From assembly GCF_000204015.1 (NCBI RefSeq), contig NZ_GL883076.1, forward strand, positions 1 through 64,000: DNA of 64,000 nucleotides, read 5' to 3'. The notes under the pieces are model-generated. The model did not search any database, was not told where the DNA came from, and was given only the letters and a program-made list of their open reading frames with translations. The DNA comes from Asticcacaulis biprosthecium C19 (GTDB lineage Bacteria > Pseudomonadota > Alphaproteobacteria > Caulobacterales > Caulobacteraceae). The translations under genes and the position numbers were made by a program. Every line of letters starts with the position of its first letter. The stretch's first letter is position 1. This document shows positions 1 through 10,410 of this stretch, piece after piece.

Positions 1-296
1 ATAGCCATCATCTTCTTACGCTTGGCGGGGCTGGTTTCGGTCGTGGTCATGCTTTGCATCTGGGCGTCCATTGTCTGCATCTTGGCAGCCATTTCCCCCA
101 TATGTTTTTGCATGTCGCCCATATGAGCTTTCATGTCAGACATGCCGCCAGGTGCCATTGGCATCGCCGGCGACGTTTTCATCGGTGCCGTCATAGGCAT
201 CGATTGGTTTGGCGTCGTCGCAGTTTGGCCGTGCACTGTTCCGACAGAAAGGGCCAAGGCAGAGACCAGCAGAACAGATTGGAACTTGATATTCAT
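1..296 (-). CDS. Met-rich periplasmic protein (3' end beyond window)
   Basis: The reverse strand reads from an ATG at 296 to the window edge without a stop, so the C-terminus is missing. The product begins with a Sec-type signal peptide (MNIKFQSVLLVSALALSVGT, cleavage near VHGQ), followed by a low-complexity stretch dense in Met with many PM, DM and HM pairs. That composition is typical of periplasmic proteins of copper/silver resistance loci, and the cus/cop genes lie just to the right. A GGAG ribosome-binding site precedes the ATG. I do not recognise a named family. The metal-binding role is inferred from composition and neighbourhood. Confidence 0.65.
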   Translation of the reverse strand, partial: MNIKFQSVLLVSALALSVGTVHGQTATTPNQSMPMTAPMKTSPAMPMAPGGMSDMKAHMGDMQKHMGEMAAKMQTMDAQMQSMTTTETSPAKRKKMMA

Positions 297-331
297 GGTA
301 TTTCTCCAGGTGTTGTGATTGGGAAGGTGGG

Positions 332-667
332 TCACCAGCTTTTGCGTCTGTTGCCAAAGAGGTAGAGCAACTGCAGGAAGAGGTTTATGAAGTCGAGATA
401 CAGGGTGAGAGCGCCCAAAATGACGATCTTGCCCACGCCTTCACTTTTGTCGGTGAGCGTTGCGTACGGCAGCTTCAGTTTTTGGGTGTCGTAAGCCGTC
501 AGGCCGATAAAGACGAGGACTCCAATGATGGAGATCCCGAACTGCAGGGCATTGCTCTTTAGAAACAGATTGACGACTGATGCGGTAATCACGCCGATCA
601 GCCCCATGATCAGGAGCGCGCCAAGGCCGGCGAGGTCGCGCTTGGTCGTGTAGCCGTAGAGGCTCAT
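332..667 (-). pseudogene. Bax inhibitor-1 family membrane protein, 3' remnant
   Basis: This stretch encodes about 110 residues matching the C-terminal half of bacterial Bax-inhibitor-1/YccA proteins. It has the family's SLYGYTTKRDL segment, then hydrophobic helices, a TAYDTQKLK loop and a final LDFINLFLQLLYLFG helix. The N-terminal helices are absent. The open frame runs on to 817 only because it reads into the adjacent IS66 end. No matching 5' part lies beyond the right end of the IS, so the gene was probably truncated before the IS inserted. The product would be an incomplete integral membrane protein and is likely non-functional. Confidence 0.7.
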
Positions 668-699
668 CAACCTTTTCGGGTCAACCGGGCGCGTGGGCA

Positions 700-707
700 A
701 ACCGGGC
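700..707. repeat. IS66 target-site duplication, left copy
   Basis: AACCGGGC lies directly outside the left inverted repeat and is repeated exactly at 3200-3207. Eight base pairs is the normal IS66 target duplication. The same octamer also occurs at 683-690. Confidence 0.9.
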
Positions 708-729
708 GTAAGCGCGTAGCTGTGGCCCT

Positions 730-2322
730 TTAGGGCTTGTAGTTCCAGGGCATCAACGCCTCGATACTGCTGCTCGGCCAACGGTTTGCGATGTGCGTCA
801 GAGTCTGCGTCAGCCAAGCCAGCGGATCGACATCGTTCATTTTGGAGGTCTGCAGCAAGGTGGCGATAGCGGCCCAGGTGCGACCGCCGCCGTCGGAGCC
901 GGCGAACAGCGCATTTTTTCTAGTAATGGTCTGGGGCCGGATTGCCCGCTCGACGATGTTCGAGTCGATTTCGATGCGGCCGTCCTGCAAGAAGCGCGTG
1001 AGCGTTTCCCGGCGCGTCAGAGCGTAACGGATATCTTCAGCCAGCTTGGATTTTCCGGAGATGCGCGGCAGCGTGTCCTGCCACAGCTTGAACAGGTCCG
1101 AGACGATGGCGCCCGATGTCTGTTGTCGTGCGGCAGCACGCACGTCTGGCGCCTGACCTCGCACCTGCGCCTCGACCTCCCAGACCCTGGTGAGTTGTTC
1201 GACAGTCGATGTCGCGACCGTCGACGTGCCGGCGACATGGTGTTCGTAGAACCGTCGCCTCAGATGTGCCCAGCAGCCGGCCAGGCGTACACCTTCGTTG
1301 CCCTGATCCGTCCGGGCCAAGGTGTTGTAAGCCTGGTAGCCATCCACCTGAAGGATGCCTCTATAACCGTGAAGGTGCCGTTTGACGCAGTCTCCGGCGC
1401 GGCTGTCCTCGAAGCGATAGGCGATCATAGGTGGGCCACTGCCGCCGAAGGGGCGATCGTCCCGAGCTTAGGCCCATAGATAGGCGGTTTTGACCTTGCC
1501 GCTGCCCGGAGCCAGTGTCGGCAGGGTCGTCTCATCAGCGAAGACCCGTTCGCCACGCTTGATCTGTGCGAGCACGTAGTCCGCCAGGATTTCCAGCTCG
1601 AAGCCCACCTTGCCCATCCATTGGGCCATCAGCGAACGGCTGATCTCGACCTTGTCGCGCGCGTAAATGGCTTCCTGACGGTAGAGGGGAAGACCATCGG
1701 CATATTTGGAGACGGCGATCTGGGCGAGCAGAGCTTCGGTCGGGATGCCGGCCTCGATGATGTGCGCCGGCGCCAGGGCTTGGATGACGCCGTCCTCGTT
1801 TCGGAAGGCGTATTTGGGGCGGCGGGTGACGATGACGCGGAACCTGGCCGGCGTGACGTCGAGCCTTTCGGAGACATCCTCGCCGATCTTGACCTTCTCC
1901 TTGCCGGCGTGTTCGGGAAGCTCTTCAGGCTCAATGACGACCTCGACCCGTTCCAGGTGAGCGGCAAAGCCCTTGCGCGGACGCGGCGTGCGCTTGGCAG
2001 CACCGGAGCTCTTGCCCTGGTCGACCTGGGCCTGCAATGCCGCGATACCCGTGGCGATCTCGTCGAAGACAAACGCGCTTTGCTCGTCGTCGATCGCGGG
2101 AGTTGCGCGCTTTTCCGAACGGCGCCCGAACCGTGCCCGGTCAAACGCCTTCAGGATCGACGTCAAGCGCTCGATGCGCGCGTCCGCCGCTGCTTTCAGC
2201 GATTTGAGTTCTGTATTTTCAACCTCCAGCACGTCGGCACGCGCCGCTTTTTCCGCCATGGCCAGGGCAAACGCCCGCAATTCTTCAACGGTTTCCGGAA
2301 GGGCGATTGCAGGAGCGGACAT
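730..2322 (-). pseudogene. tnpC: IS66 transposase TnpC, interrupted by one in-frame stop
   Basis: Two pieces in the same frame (2322-1468 and 1467-730) together encode a 530-residue IS66 transposase. They are separated only by a TAA at 1468-1470, where family members normally have a Tyr codon between YLWA and the ARDDRP segment. The N-terminal half has the coiled-coil/zinc-binding region and the first catalytic Asp (FADETTLP). The C-terminal half has the second Asp (LQVDGYQAY) and the catalytic Glu region (NIVERAIRP). The change is a simple nonsense mutation, or possibly a sequencing error. Downstream translation could restart at the ATG at 1428, but that product lacks the first catalytic Asp. 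Confidence 0.9.
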
Positions 2323-2393
2323 GCCCAGCTTATAGCAAAAAGCCCTTTATCTGCATAGGTTTTTGGGCCGATGGGCTCTAGTTTTTCCGAGCT

Positions 2394-2738
2394 TCAGCCC
2401 ACCGTCTGTGGCCGCCGGACGCTTTGCGGACGAACGCGTTTCCAGTCAAGGCCGTCGACCAAAGCGATCAGCTGAGCATGGCTCATCTGGACTCGGCCGT
2501 GCCCGCCCTTCGGCCAGCAAAACCGGTCCTTTTCCAGCCGTTTAGCGTACAGGCACACGCCAGTTCCATCCCACCAGACGATCTTGACCCGATCGGCTCG
2601 CTTCGCCCGGAAGGCATAGAGCGCGCCGCTGAAAGGGTCGCTGCCAGAGTCCCTCACCAGGGCAAGCAAGCTGTCGGGACCCTTGCGGAAGTCGACAGGG
2701 TGCATAGCCAGGAACACCTTCACACCAGACTGGATCAT
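2394..2738 (-). CDS. tnpB: IS66 accessory protein TnpB
   Basis: This 114-residue protein is a standard IS66 Orf2/TnpB: it starts with IQSGVKVFLAMHPVDFRKG and contains the conserved KIVWWDGTGVCLYAKRLEK and FCWP segments. The family is required for efficient IS66 transposition, but its biochemical role is unknown. The start codon overlaps the tnpA stop by 4 bp (ATGA), which points to translational coupling. Length is normal and the gene looks intact. Confidence 0.93.
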   Translation of the reverse strand: MIQSGVKVFLAMHPVDFRKGPDSLLALVRDSGSDPFSGALYAFRAKRADRVKIVWWDGTGVCLYAKRLEKDRFCWPKGGHGRVQMSHAQLIALVDGLDWKRVRPQSVRRPQTVG

Positions 2739-3151
2739 GATTGGCGCACAGCCCGGATCACACGGCGCAGATGCGCCTCATCGAAGCCCGCTTCGCAGCG
2801 GATCGTGGCACCGCCAAGGCTGATCTCGATCGTGGGGATACGCGTCTCCGGCACGGGTAAAGCCTTCGTCGCCGCTGGCGCAGGTGCCTGCGAGATCCAG
2901 CCAGCCCGAACCGCCGCTTTGCGCCATTGGTAGATTTGCGAGGCATCCACCCCGACGCGCCGTGCAATTTCCGAAACCTTCGCGCCCGGAATCAGCGACT
3001 CCGCCGCGATCTCCGTCTTGAAGGCATCCGACCAACGCCGGTGAACCTGCGCCGGAGCGCCTTCGAAAGGTTCGGCCACCGCCTCGATCATCTGGAACGT
3101 CGCAGGAGAAGTCATAGGAGGTCTCACGGGAGGCAACACAGGCGGCCTCAC
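2735..3151 (-). CDS. tnpA: IS66 accessory protein TnpA (helix-turn-helix)
   Basis: The protein has an IS3/IS66 Orf1-type helix-turn-helix (RRWSDAFKTEIAAESLIPGA, then VSEIARRVGVDASQIYQWRK) that probably binds the IS ends. It is the first gene of the tnpA-tnpB-tnpC unit. The GTG at 3151 gives 138 residues. An in-frame ATG at 3115 (MTSPATF) is an alternative start, and the Pro-rich first 12 residues may not be translated. Confidence 0.88.
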   Translation of the reverse strand: MRPPVLPPVRPPMTSPATFQMIEAVAEPFEGAPAQVHRRWSDAFKTEIAAESLIPGAKVSEIARRVGVDASQIYQWRKAAVRAGWISQAPAPAATKALPVPETRIPTIEISLGGATIRCEAGFDEAHLRRVIRAVRQS

Positions 3152-3199
3152 TACGATCTCGTATTCCTCAGTACCAGATGGGAACCGCTACGCGCTTAC

Positions 3200-3207
3200 A
3201 ACCGGGC
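3200..3207. repeat. IS66 target-site duplication, right copy
   Basis: AACCGGGC lies directly outside the right inverted repeat and is identical to 700-707. Confidence 0.9.
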
Positions 3208-3597
3208 CAGCGAGGCCTCATCAGTTGAAGTCCGCGACAGATGTTATTTCAGTCCCTCATGTGATTGAGGGAGTGAGAGTTGAACACCTTGCCGGGCCAT
3301 CTGCGACAAGAGAGCTGGCCACGTTGGTTTGGACACGTATTGGGCTGATTTAAGTGGGATGGCGCCGCTTGCCAGGAAGAAGAGGACGAAATCAAACCGC
3401 AGCCCAAGGGCAGGGCAACCTTGATGAAATCCATACCCATGGGTGAAAACACGGCTTAGGATCGAGTTCTGAGTTCCCGTTCGGACGATTTACACTGTTC
3501 GGCAAGCGCAATGGGGGGAACCAGTTCGCGCGTGGCAGCATTTGAAAGTGCTGTCACGCGCGGTTACGTCGAAGGTCGACTGTTGTATAAGCGGCCG
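3208..3597. other. Gene-free stretch between IS66 and cusF
   Basis: I see no supported gene here. A 67-codon reverse frame (3249-3452) begins with a short hydrophobic run (MGMDFIKVALPLGCGLISS) but continues into unconvincing sequence, so it may be a decayed fragment. No N-terminal Bax-inhibitor sequence is found. Confidence 0.5.
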
Positions 3598-3996
3598 CTA
3601 GTTCTTAGCGCGAATGGCTGTGACCTCTGTGTCACTGCCCTTTACTGAAACATCGAACGAAATGCTCTGGCCGACCTTGGCATTGGAAAGGATCTCCGGG
3701 CCGGCCTTGAAGGCCATTGTCATAGCAGGCCAACCAACTGCCGGGATTGGCTCATGACTGATGGTTACGGTCCCGGCAGTCTTGTCGATTTCAGTAATCG
3801 TGCCGGTGCCGCTGCCAGTCTTCGCATCGGCCTCCATCGCCATCCCGGACATACCGGACATGTCACCCATGCCGTCCATGGGAGGCGCGGCTTCGCTGGA
3901 AGGTGCAGTGTCCTGGTTCTCGGGCTTCGGACTGCACGCGGATACAAGCAGGGTTAGACCAAGCAGCGAAATGGTCGTGAATATTTTCGCTCTCAT
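3598..3996 (-). CDS. cusF: CusF-like copper/silver-binding lipoprotein
   Basis: This 132-residue periplasmic chaperone would pass Cu(I)/Ag(I) to the CusCBA efflux pump. It starts with a lipoprotein signal ([11 protein letters not shown], acylated Cys near residue 21), then a Met-rich linker ([14 protein letters not shown]), then a CusF beta-barrel. In that domain the WPAMTMAF motif supplies the Trp and Met ligands. The ATG overlaps the cusA stop (3993-3996), so it is last in the cusC-cusB-cusA-cusF operon. Being a lipoprotein differs from E. coli CusF, which is soluble. Confidence 0.92.
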   Translation of the reverse strand: MRAKIFTTISLLGLTLLVSACSPKPENQDTAPSSEAAPPMDGMGDMSGMSGMAMEADAKTGSGTGTITEIDKTAGTVTISHEPIPAVGWPAMTMAFKAGPEILSNAKVGQSISFDVSVKGSDTEVTAIRAKN

Positions 3997-6900
3997 GGAA
4001 GGCTCCTTTTGTTGAGTGATGGAGAACGGATTGCTCGCCGGCGGTGCAGCAGTAGATAACCTGCAGGCACCACGAGCATCGAGAGAAGCGGCGCCGTCAA
4101 CATGCCGCCGATCATGGGTGCTGCGATACGACTCATAACTTCTGACCCAGCACCGTGGCCAAAAAGTATCGGGAGAAGACCTGCGAGGATCACGGCGACC
4201 GTCATTGCTTTTGGTCGCACGCGAAGGAGCGCGCCTTCACGCAACGCGGCTTCGATTTCAGCCATTGTCGGATTAGGTCCGCGTGCCTTCAATGCGTCCT
4301 TCAGGTAGATCAGCATTATTACGCCGAACTCCGCTGAGACGCCCGCAAGGGCGATGAAACCTACGCCTGTGGCGACTGACTGGTGAAATCCGAGCACATA
4401 TAATGTCCAGATGCCGCCTGTCAGTGCGAACGGAAGCGTGAGCATGATCAGAGCCGCCTCATCGAAGCGCCTGAAAGTGACGTAGAGCAGAAGAAAAATG
4501 ATAGCAAGCGTGGCCGGAACGACAATCTTCAGCCGCGCGACGGCCCGCTCAAGGTACTCGAACTGCCCAGAGTAGGCGACAGAAACGCCGGGAGCCAGCG
4601 GCACGTTTTTCGCGACCGCTGCCTGCAAATCCTTGACGACCGAGGCCAGATCGCGTCCACGCACGTCGACATAAATCCAGGTCGAAGGCCGTCCGTTTTC
4701 CGTCTTCAGCATGGGTGGGCCTTCGGTGATTTCCACCCGTGCTACGGTACCCAAAGTGATCTGCTGACCTGAGGGGGTCAGTACCGGCAGATTTCGCAGG
4801 CCTTCAAGGCTGTCGCGCAGTTCGCGCGGATAGCGGACGTTGATAGGGTAGCGAGCCAATCCTTCGACGGTCTCGCCTATATTCTCCCCGCCAATGGCGC
4901 CCGAGACAATGGACTGCACGTCGGAGATATTGAGTCCGAAACGTCCCGCGGCGGCCCGGTCGATTTCTACATCGACATATCGTCCGCCGGTCAGGCGCTC
5001 TGCGAGGGCAGAACTGACTCCTGGCACCGTCTTGGCGACAGTCTCGATTTGATGCGCGATTCGGTCAAGTTCTGAGAGATTGGCCCCGTAAACCTTCACG
5101 CCGATAGGGCTCTTTATCCCGGTCGCCAGCATATCAATGCGATTGCGAATAGGCGGGACCCAAACATTGGCGAGACCGGGCACCTTCACCACGCGGTCGA
5201 GTTCATCGACGAGCTTATCCGGCGTCATACCGGGCCGCCATTGATCCTTGGGCTTAAACCTGATGGTCGTTTCGAACATCTCAAGGGGCGCAGGGTCCGT
5301 CGCACTTTCGGCGCGGCCGGCTTTGCCGAAGACACTTTCAACTTCCGGGACCGACTTTATCATACGATCAGTCTGCTGAAGGAGCTCCGCAGCCTTGCTG
5401 GCCGAGAGGCCGGGCAGCGCGGACGGCATGTACAGTAGGTCGCCTTCATCGAGTTGCGGCATAAACTCACCACCCAGGCGGCTTAGGGGCCAAAGCGTGG
5501 TGGCAAATGCCACGGCTGCTATGGCGAGTGTCGCTTTCGGATGCTTCATGGCCGCGTCGAGAACAGGCTGATAGACGCTTGTAAGAAAGCGATTGACGGG
5601 GTTTACCTCTTCCTTCGGAATTCGCCCACGGATCAGATATCCCATCAGGACAGGGATCAGCGTCACCGACAGGATGGCGGCACCGGCCATGCTGTAGGTC
5701 TTGGTGAATGCCAAAGGCGAGAACAGGCGGCCTTCCTGGCCTTGGAGCGTAAAAACGGGAATGAAGGAGAAGGTGATGATCAGCAGGCTGAAAAATAGCG
5801 CCGGTCCCACCTCGACTGCAGCTTCAGTCAGAACACTCCATCGTTCGGAACCCTCGAGTCGATCTTCGGGGTGATCGTGTTCCCAGTGCTCGATTTTCTT
5901 GTGGGCATTCTCTATCATCACCACGGCCCCGTCCACCATGGCACCGATGGCGATGGCGATGCCTCCTAGCGACATAATGTTGGCGTTCACCCCCTGGAGG
6001 TTCATCACGATGAACGCAAGCAAGATGCCGACTGGAAGCGTGACAATGGCGACAAGCGCCGATCTCACATGCCAGAGGAACAGGGCGCAAACCAGGGCCA
6101 CGACGACGAACTCCTCAATCAGCTTTTCACTAAGATTGCTGATTGCATGGTCAATCAGCTGCGAGCGGTCATAGGTCGTGACGACCTCGACACCAGGAGG
6201 CAAGCTCTTCCTCAATTCCGACAGCTTCTGCTTCACGGCCGCAATGGTCTCGCGAGCATTATCACCCGATCGAAGAATGACGACGCCGCCTGCGACTTCA
6301 CCCTGACCATTCAGTTCTGCTATGCCTCGGCGCATTTCTGGGCCGACTTGAACCGTCGCCACTTGACCAAGGGTAATTGCCAGCCCGCCTGAAGTTTTGA
6401 TGGGTACCGCACGGAAGTCGCCGAGGGACTTCAGATAGCCATTGGCGCGGACCATGTATTCCGCCTCAGCAAGTTCCAACACAGAGCCACCGCTTTCCTG
6501 GTTGGCGCCCTGGATAGCGGACACGACCTCCTGATGGGTAACGCCATAGGATGCCAGCTTCACCGGGTCGAGGACAACCTGATATTGTTTGACCATGCCT
6601 CCGATACTGGCGACTTCGGCAACCCCTGGAAGGCTCTTGAGTTCGTATCGCAAAAACCAGTCCTGCAGGGACCGCAGCTGAGACAGGTCATGGCGGCCGG
6701 TTTTGTCGATGAGGGCATACTCGAATACCCATCCAACTCCAGTTGCATCCGGCCCCAAGGCAGGCTTGGCACTTGCTGGCAGCCGTCCCTGGACCTGGTT
6801 CAGATACTCAAGCACGCGAGATCGCGCCCAGTAAAGATCGGTGCCATCTTCGAACAGCACATAGACGAAACTGTCACCGAAGAAGGAGTAACCGCGTACG

Positions 6901-7142
6901 GTCTTCGCACCGGGCACGGACAGCATGGTCGTTGTCAGCGGGTAAGTGACTTGGTTCTCGACAATTTGAGGTGCCTGGCCCGGATAAGGTGTTCGGATGA
7001 TAACCTGTACGTCCGACAGGTCCGGAAGGGCGTCCACGGCCGTCGAGCGCATGGCGAACACACCCGCGATGATGACCGCGATCGTGGCGAGGATCACGAA
7101 GAAGCGGTTGGCGACCGACCAACGAATGATGGCAGCAATCAT
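3993..7142 (-). CDS. cusA: Heavy-metal efflux RND transporter (CusA family)
   Basis: This 1049-residue inner-membrane RND pump of the heavy-metal (HME) class uses proton motive force to export Cu(I)/Ag(I) through the CusB adaptor and the CusC channel. It opens with the usual first helix ([19 protein letters not shown]). The fourth-helix proton-relay Asp lies in [19 protein letters not shown]. The matching late-helix Glu lies in [18 protein letters not shown]. The large periplasmic loops have normal length. It overlaps cusB by 4 bp at its start and cusF by 4 bp at its end. Substrate is assigned from the CusF neighbours, the monovalent-metal-type relay helix and the surrounding cop genes. Confidence 0.95.
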   Translation of the reverse strand: MIAAIIRWSVANRFFVILATIAVIIAGVFAMRSTAVDALPDLSDVQVIIRTPYPGQAPQIVENQVTYPLTTTMLSVPGAKTVRGYSFFGDSFVYVLFEDGTDLYWARSRVLEYLNQVQGRLPASAKPALGPDATGVGWVFEYALIDKTGRHDLSQLRSLQDWFLRYELKSLPGVAEVASIGGMVKQYQVVLDPVKLASYGVTHQEVVSAIQGANQESGGSVLELAEAEYMVRANGYLKSLGDFRAVPIKTSGGLAITLGQVATVQVGPEMRRGIAELNGQGEVAGGVVILRSGDNARETIAAVKQKLSELRKSLPPGVEVVTTYDRSQLIDHAISNLSEKLIEEFVVVALVCALFLWHVRSALVAIVTLPVGILLAFIVMNLQGVNANIMSLGGIAIAIGAMVDGAVVMIENAHKKIEHWEHDHPEDRLEGSERWSVLTEAAVEVGPALFFSLLIITFSFIPVFTLQGQEGRLFSPLAFTKTYSMAGAAILSVTLIPVLMGYLIRGRIPKEEVNPVNRFLTSVYQPVLDAAMKHPKATLAIAAVAFATTLWPLSRLGGEFMPQLDEGDLLYMPSALPGLSASKAAELLQQTDRMIKSVPEVESVFGKAGRAESATDPAPLEMFETTIRFKPKDQWRPGMTPDKLVDELDRVVKVPGLANVWVPPIRNRIDMLATGIKSPIGVKVYGANLSELDRIAHQIETVAKTVPGVSSALAERLTGGRYVDVEIDRAAAGRFGLNISDVQSIVSGAIGGENIGETVEGLARYPINVRYPRELRDSLEGLRNLPVLTPSGQQITLGTVARVEITEGPPMLKTENGRPSTWIYVDVRGRDLASVVKDLQAAVAKNVPLAPGVSVAYSGQFEYLERAVARLKIVVPATLAIIFLLLYVTFRRFDEAALIMLTLPFALTGGIWTLYVLGFHQSVATGVGFIALAGVSAEFGVIMLIYLKDALKARGPNPTMAEIEAALREGALLRVRPKAMTVAVILAGLLPILFGHGAGSEVMSRIAAPMIGGMLTAPLLSMLVVPAGYLLLHRRRAIRSPSLNKRSLP

Positions 7143-8620
7143 CGTGCTGTGCCCTTTCGCATGGTTTCGACAATTGGCCCTTCGGCCTTTTGAGCGAAGC
7201 TGAAATCGACCTGATCCCCCACCTTCAAGCCGGTTGCAATTGATGGGGAGGCGAGCTTGAATGTCATGGTCATGGCAGGCCAGCTAAGTGCCGGAACAGG
7301 CCCGTGGCTAAGTGTCACTTGTTCAGTCGTCAACGTTTCAATGCGGCCCTGGGCCGTAAAGACCTTTGCTGTTGCTTCTTGCCCTACGCCTTCTCTATCC
7401 TGGATCGCCCTGGCGGAAATTCCCGACAGATTTGCTTCGGAGTCGACGAGAAACTGGCCCGACGCGACGACGTTTTCACCTTCGGTAAGCCCTGCGAGGA
7501 CCTCCGTACGATTTTCCGACTCTCGGCCGACCTGAATTTCGACGGGCTCGAAGCGCCCGTCGCCCTTTGAAAGCATTACTATGGTTCGCTTTCCGGTGCG
7601 AATAACGGCTTCGCTAGGTACGCTCAGAGCCGTCGAAGTGTTTCCTGGAAAATGTACAGTGGCATACATCCCTGGACGCAGACGTCCGTTCCGGTTGGCC
7701 AGTTCAACCCGGACACTGAGCGTCCGGGTATCCGATTGGGCGGTCGGCAGAATAGCGGACACCTTTCCTGAGAAGCTCTCGCCGGGAAACGCTGCGAGCT
7801 TGGCCTTAACCGGTTGTCCCAAGCTAACTTGTGATGCGAGGGCTTCGGGAACTGCGGCATTCAGCCAGACGCTGGACAGGCCGGAAACCTGGGCCAGGGT
7901 CTGGCCCGAGTTCACTGTCATGCCTTGTCGGACGTCCAAGGTTTGGATTGCTCCGCCAACAGGTGTCGAAATAGTAACGATTGTGTTGGGCTTCCCCGAA
8001 CGGGAAACCTGATCGATCAGTCCTTGAGACATGCCAAGCAGAGTCAATCTTTGCCGTGCCGCACGCTCGAGTGCCGGATCCGCTGTACGCCTTACCGCAA
8101 GATACTCCGACTGTGCCGCGGCCCAGGACGGAATGAGAATATCAGCTAAGGGAGCGCCGGCACCGACTATGTCTCCGGGTGCACGGGCGTATACACGTTG
8201 GACAAAGCCGTCCGCGCGTGCCTGGACGATAGCGACGTCACGCTGGTTGAACTCAACAGTACCGGCCACTGTAAGATCCAGGGCGAAGTCCGTGCGCTCA
8301 ACCTGTGCCAGCCGGATGCCCAAGTTTTGTAAACGGCCAGGGTCGATCTTGACGCCGCCCGCCTTCGCCTCCTCATCCGCATACTTCGGCACCAAGTCCA
8401 TGTCCATGAAGGGCGATTTTCCCGGATTCTCGAAGTGCTGGCCCGGAACCATAGGGTCGTACCAATAGAGAACTTTTCGACCACTGGCCTCTGAGGTAGA
8501 GGTGAGGGCCTTTGACGTGTTCAGTCGTGATATCCCATAGCCTGTGCCGGCAGAGACGAGAGCAATGGCGACCCCATAAGCGAGGATCTGTTTCCGGCTG
8601 AGCGTGATGTTGCGGATCAT
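7139..8620 (-). CDS. cusB: CusB-type RND adaptor with C-terminal CusF domain
   Basis: This 493-residue membrane-fusion protein links CusA to CusC. In order it has an N-terminal membrane anchor (residues ~10-30), a heavy-metal-binding domain ([20 protein letters not shown], then MDMDLVPKY), the adaptor barrel/hairpin/lipoyl core, and a CusF-like domain at the C-terminus ([20 protein letters not shown]). The fused CusF domain occurs in some proteobacterial CusB proteins and would give an in-built metal donor in addition to the separate cusF. The ATG at 8620 overlaps the cusC stop by 4 bp. Confidence 0.94.
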   Translation of the reverse strand: MIRNITLSRKQILAYGVAIALVSAGTGYGISRLNTSKALTSTSEASGRKVLYWYDPMVPGQHFENPGKSPFMDMDLVPKYADEEAKAGGVKIDPGRLQNLGIRLAQVERTDFALDLTVAGTVEFNQRDVAIVQARADGFVQRVYARAPGDIVGAGAPLADILIPSWAAAQSEYLAVRRTADPALERAARQRLTLLGMSQGLIDQVSRSGKPNTIVTISTPVGGAIQTLDVRQGMTVNSGQTLAQVSGLSSVWLNAAVPEALASQVSLGQPVKAKLAAFPGESFSGKVSAILPTAQSDTRTLSVRVELANRNGRLRPGMYATVHFPGNTSTALSVPSEAVIRTGKRTIVMLSKGDGRFEPVEIQVGRESENRTEVLAGLTEGENVVASGQFLVDSEANLSGISARAIQDREGVGQEATAKVFTAQGRIETLTTEQVTLSHGPVPALSWPAMTMTFKLASPSIATGLKVGDQVDFSFAQKAEGPIVETMRKGTAR

Positions 8621-9849
8621 TGCTCGTGCTCCCCGTACGTAAAGTGAATGCGGATGCTGTTGCGAGCCAAGCTGGCTTCCCGCGCAACGGCGTCGATCCG
8701 CGCTTCGGCGAGCAGAATTTGGGATTGAAGAACATCTGCGAGACTAGCCGTACCTGCGCCGTAACTTGCGAGTTCAAGGTCAGCTTTCTGCTGCGCAAGC
8801 GGCAATATTACCGTTTGTGCACGAACCAAACGTTCATAGTGCATAGTGTGGTCGGCCAAGTCGGATTGAAGCTGAGCCTCAACTTGACGGCGCGCGGCAT
8901 CCTCATTGTGGCGGGCGCGCGTGGAGAGCTTTGCCTTGCTTTCGATCATCGGGTCTTGCCGATTTTTCGAGAACAACGGGAGGCTGATGGTAACGCCTGC
9001 AGAAATCATGTCGCCCCAGATGGGATCACGCCGCTGGTAGCTAACCTCCCATCCCCAGTCGGGGCGCTTTTCTGCTGTAGCAGCCGCCACGTCAGCGTCG
9101 CTGCGTGCCGTCATGGCGCTCATTGCCGCAAGGTTCGGATTACGGCCTAGCCCTGCATGCAATGCGATTGGATCGATCTCAAATTGCGGGGCTTCACCTG
9201 AGATGTCCGCGGTGGGATCACCCGTCCATCGTATGAGTTCTGCCCGGGCCTTCGTGGCCTCGGCCGTCAGTTCGGACCGGCGGTCTGCAATAGCGGCTTC
9301 CAATTCTGCGGCTTCGAGCGACTGCGCTGGACGCAGGTTTCCAGCTTCGACTTGTGAGGTTGCCGTGGATTTTAGAGGGGCAATCGCTTTTTCGACCTCA
9401 TCCAGCGCCTTGAGCTTGCGCCTCGCAAAGTATAGGTCGACCCAAGCGAGTCCGGCGCTGAGGCGTGCGTCTCTGGCATCGACCGCATATGCCGCTTCCG
9501 CTGAGAGAATTTCCGCCGATGCCTGTTTCTTTGCGGCGCGGCGTTTTGCGCCATTTGGTACGTCCTGCATGATGCCAAAACTCTGCATGGTCATGCTTTC
9601 ACCCGATAGAGATCCGGCCATCGGCCCAGAAACCGGATAGTTCTCGAAACCGGCGCGAAATTTTGGATCAGGCAAGCGCCCGACGGAACGAGAGGCGGCC
9701 GTCGCCGCATCGATTTCCGCAACTCTCGCGGCAAGGGAAGGGGCTGACTGTTCCGCACGCGTCAACGCCTGTTGAAAAGTAAGTGGTTCGCCGAAGGCAG
9801 GCGCTGCCAGGATCGATATTCCCGCAGCCAGGAGGAAAGAGGTTCGCAT
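8617..9849 (-). CDS. cusC: CusC/TolC-like outer-membrane efflux protein
   Basis: This outer-membrane channel subunit is the first gene of the cusCBA-F operon. It contains two OEP repeats rich in Ala/Glu/Arg coiled-coil helices (for example EAAELEAAIADRRSELTAEA). I chose the ATG at 9849 because it starts a clean signal peptide (MRTSFLLAAGISILAAPAFG). The open frame extends 14 codons upstream to 9891 with no signal-like sequence. About 410 residues is normal for the family. The stop overlaps the cusB start, indicating coupled expression. Confidence 0.92.
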   Translation of the reverse strand: MRTSFLLAAGISILAAPAFGEPLTFQQALTRAEQSAPSLAARVAEIDAATAASRSVGRLPDPKFRAGFENYPVSGPMAGSLSGESMTMQSFGIMQDVPNGAKRRAAKKQASAEILSAEAAYAVDARDARLSAGLAWVDLYFARRKLKALDEVEKAIAPLKSTATSQVEAGNLRPAQSLEAAELEAAIADRRSELTAEATKARAELIRWTGDPTADISGEAPQFEIDPIALHAGLGRNPNLAAMSAMTARSDADVAAATAEKRPDWGWEVSYQRRDPIWGDMISAGVTISLPLFSKNRQDPMIESKAKLSTRARHNEDAARRQVEAQLQSDLADHTMHYERLVRAQTVILPLAQQKADLELASYGAGTASLADVLQSQILLAEARIDAVAREASLARNSIRIHFTYGEHEQ

Positions 9850-9972
9850 TGAAAAACACCTGGGACATCGAGTTGCGCGGCGGTCGGCCACGGAAGCGCA
9901 GCCTCCCGCAGGCGGTGGCAGCCTGCTCAGGAACGACGGCGCGCTCTAGGTGCGGCGAGGGCCGCACACAGT

Positions 9973-10338
9973 TCAGGTGTGGAAGCGGGGAGGGGGCACA
10001 AAGAGCGCCGGTTCATCTGCATCGAAATTGACAGGCGAACGCGTGAAAACGACGAGTTCGATATGCAAAATCGGAAGACTTACAGGCACGTGGGTGTCGG
10101 ACGTAGCGCTGATCCCGCACATTGCGATGCAGTTTTGAAAGCAGGCCTGATCCGACGACTTGGTAGGCTTTTCGTCTTCGCAACATGGCATGGCCATATC
10201 CGAGTGGGCTTGGGAGTCTGCCATGGTCATCTGCATCGGCTGACTCATTTCGAGACACGCGTTTTGGGCCGCCTGTGCGCTTACAGGCGAAATCAAAAGA
10301 CCCAGAAGGGCAAAGATGTAGAGAACAGCCTTTAACAT
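9973..10338 (-). CDS. Small periplasmic Cys/Met-rich protein
   Basis: This 121-residue protein has a signal peptide (MLKAVLYIFALLGLLISPVS), then a Met/His-rich stretch (MSQPMQMTMADSQAHSDMAM) and several Cys residues (PCCEDE, ACFQNCIAMCG). It lies 120 bp upstream of cusC on the same strand. Proteins of this shape often open cus-type operons, but I know of no assigned function. Metal binding or sensing in the periplasm is inferred from composition. Confidence 0.7.
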   Translation of the reverse strand: MLKAVLYIFALLGLLISPVSAQAAQNACLEMSQPMQMTMADSQAHSDMAMPCCEDEKPTKSSDQACFQNCIAMCGISATSDTHVPVSLPILHIELVVFTRSPVNFDADEPALFVPPPRFHT

Positions 10339-10410
10339 TGTCCGCCAGGATAGATTTCAATCGTTAAAAGTCAATGAGCCAGCACCGAGCATGCCGAATG
10401 TAACCTGTTC

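Larger units (their letters stand above)
708..3199 (-). mobile_element. IS66-family insertion sequence, complete with both ends
   Basis: The element is bounded by inverted terminal repeats that begin GTAAGCGCGTAGC at 708-720 and end with the exact inverted copy at 3187-3199. The GTAAGCG start is the IS66 terminal signature. The 8-bp direct repeats at 700-707 and 3200-3207 mark its insertion. It carries the family's three genes on the reverse strand in the usual order tnpA-tnpB-tnpC. The tnpC reading frame has one in-frame stop, so this copy may need a transposase in trans. Confidence 0.95.

Noticed and set aside
668-817. N-terminal extension of the Bax-inhibitor frame
   Set aside because: It reads across the IS66 left end and target duplication, so it is a chance fusion, not a native protein start.
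1468-1470. Programmed stop read-through or recoding in tnpC
   Set aside because: TAA is not a recoding codon, and there is no slippery sequence or recoding signal. IS66 TnpC is normally one continuous frame, so a nonsense mutation is the simple explanation.
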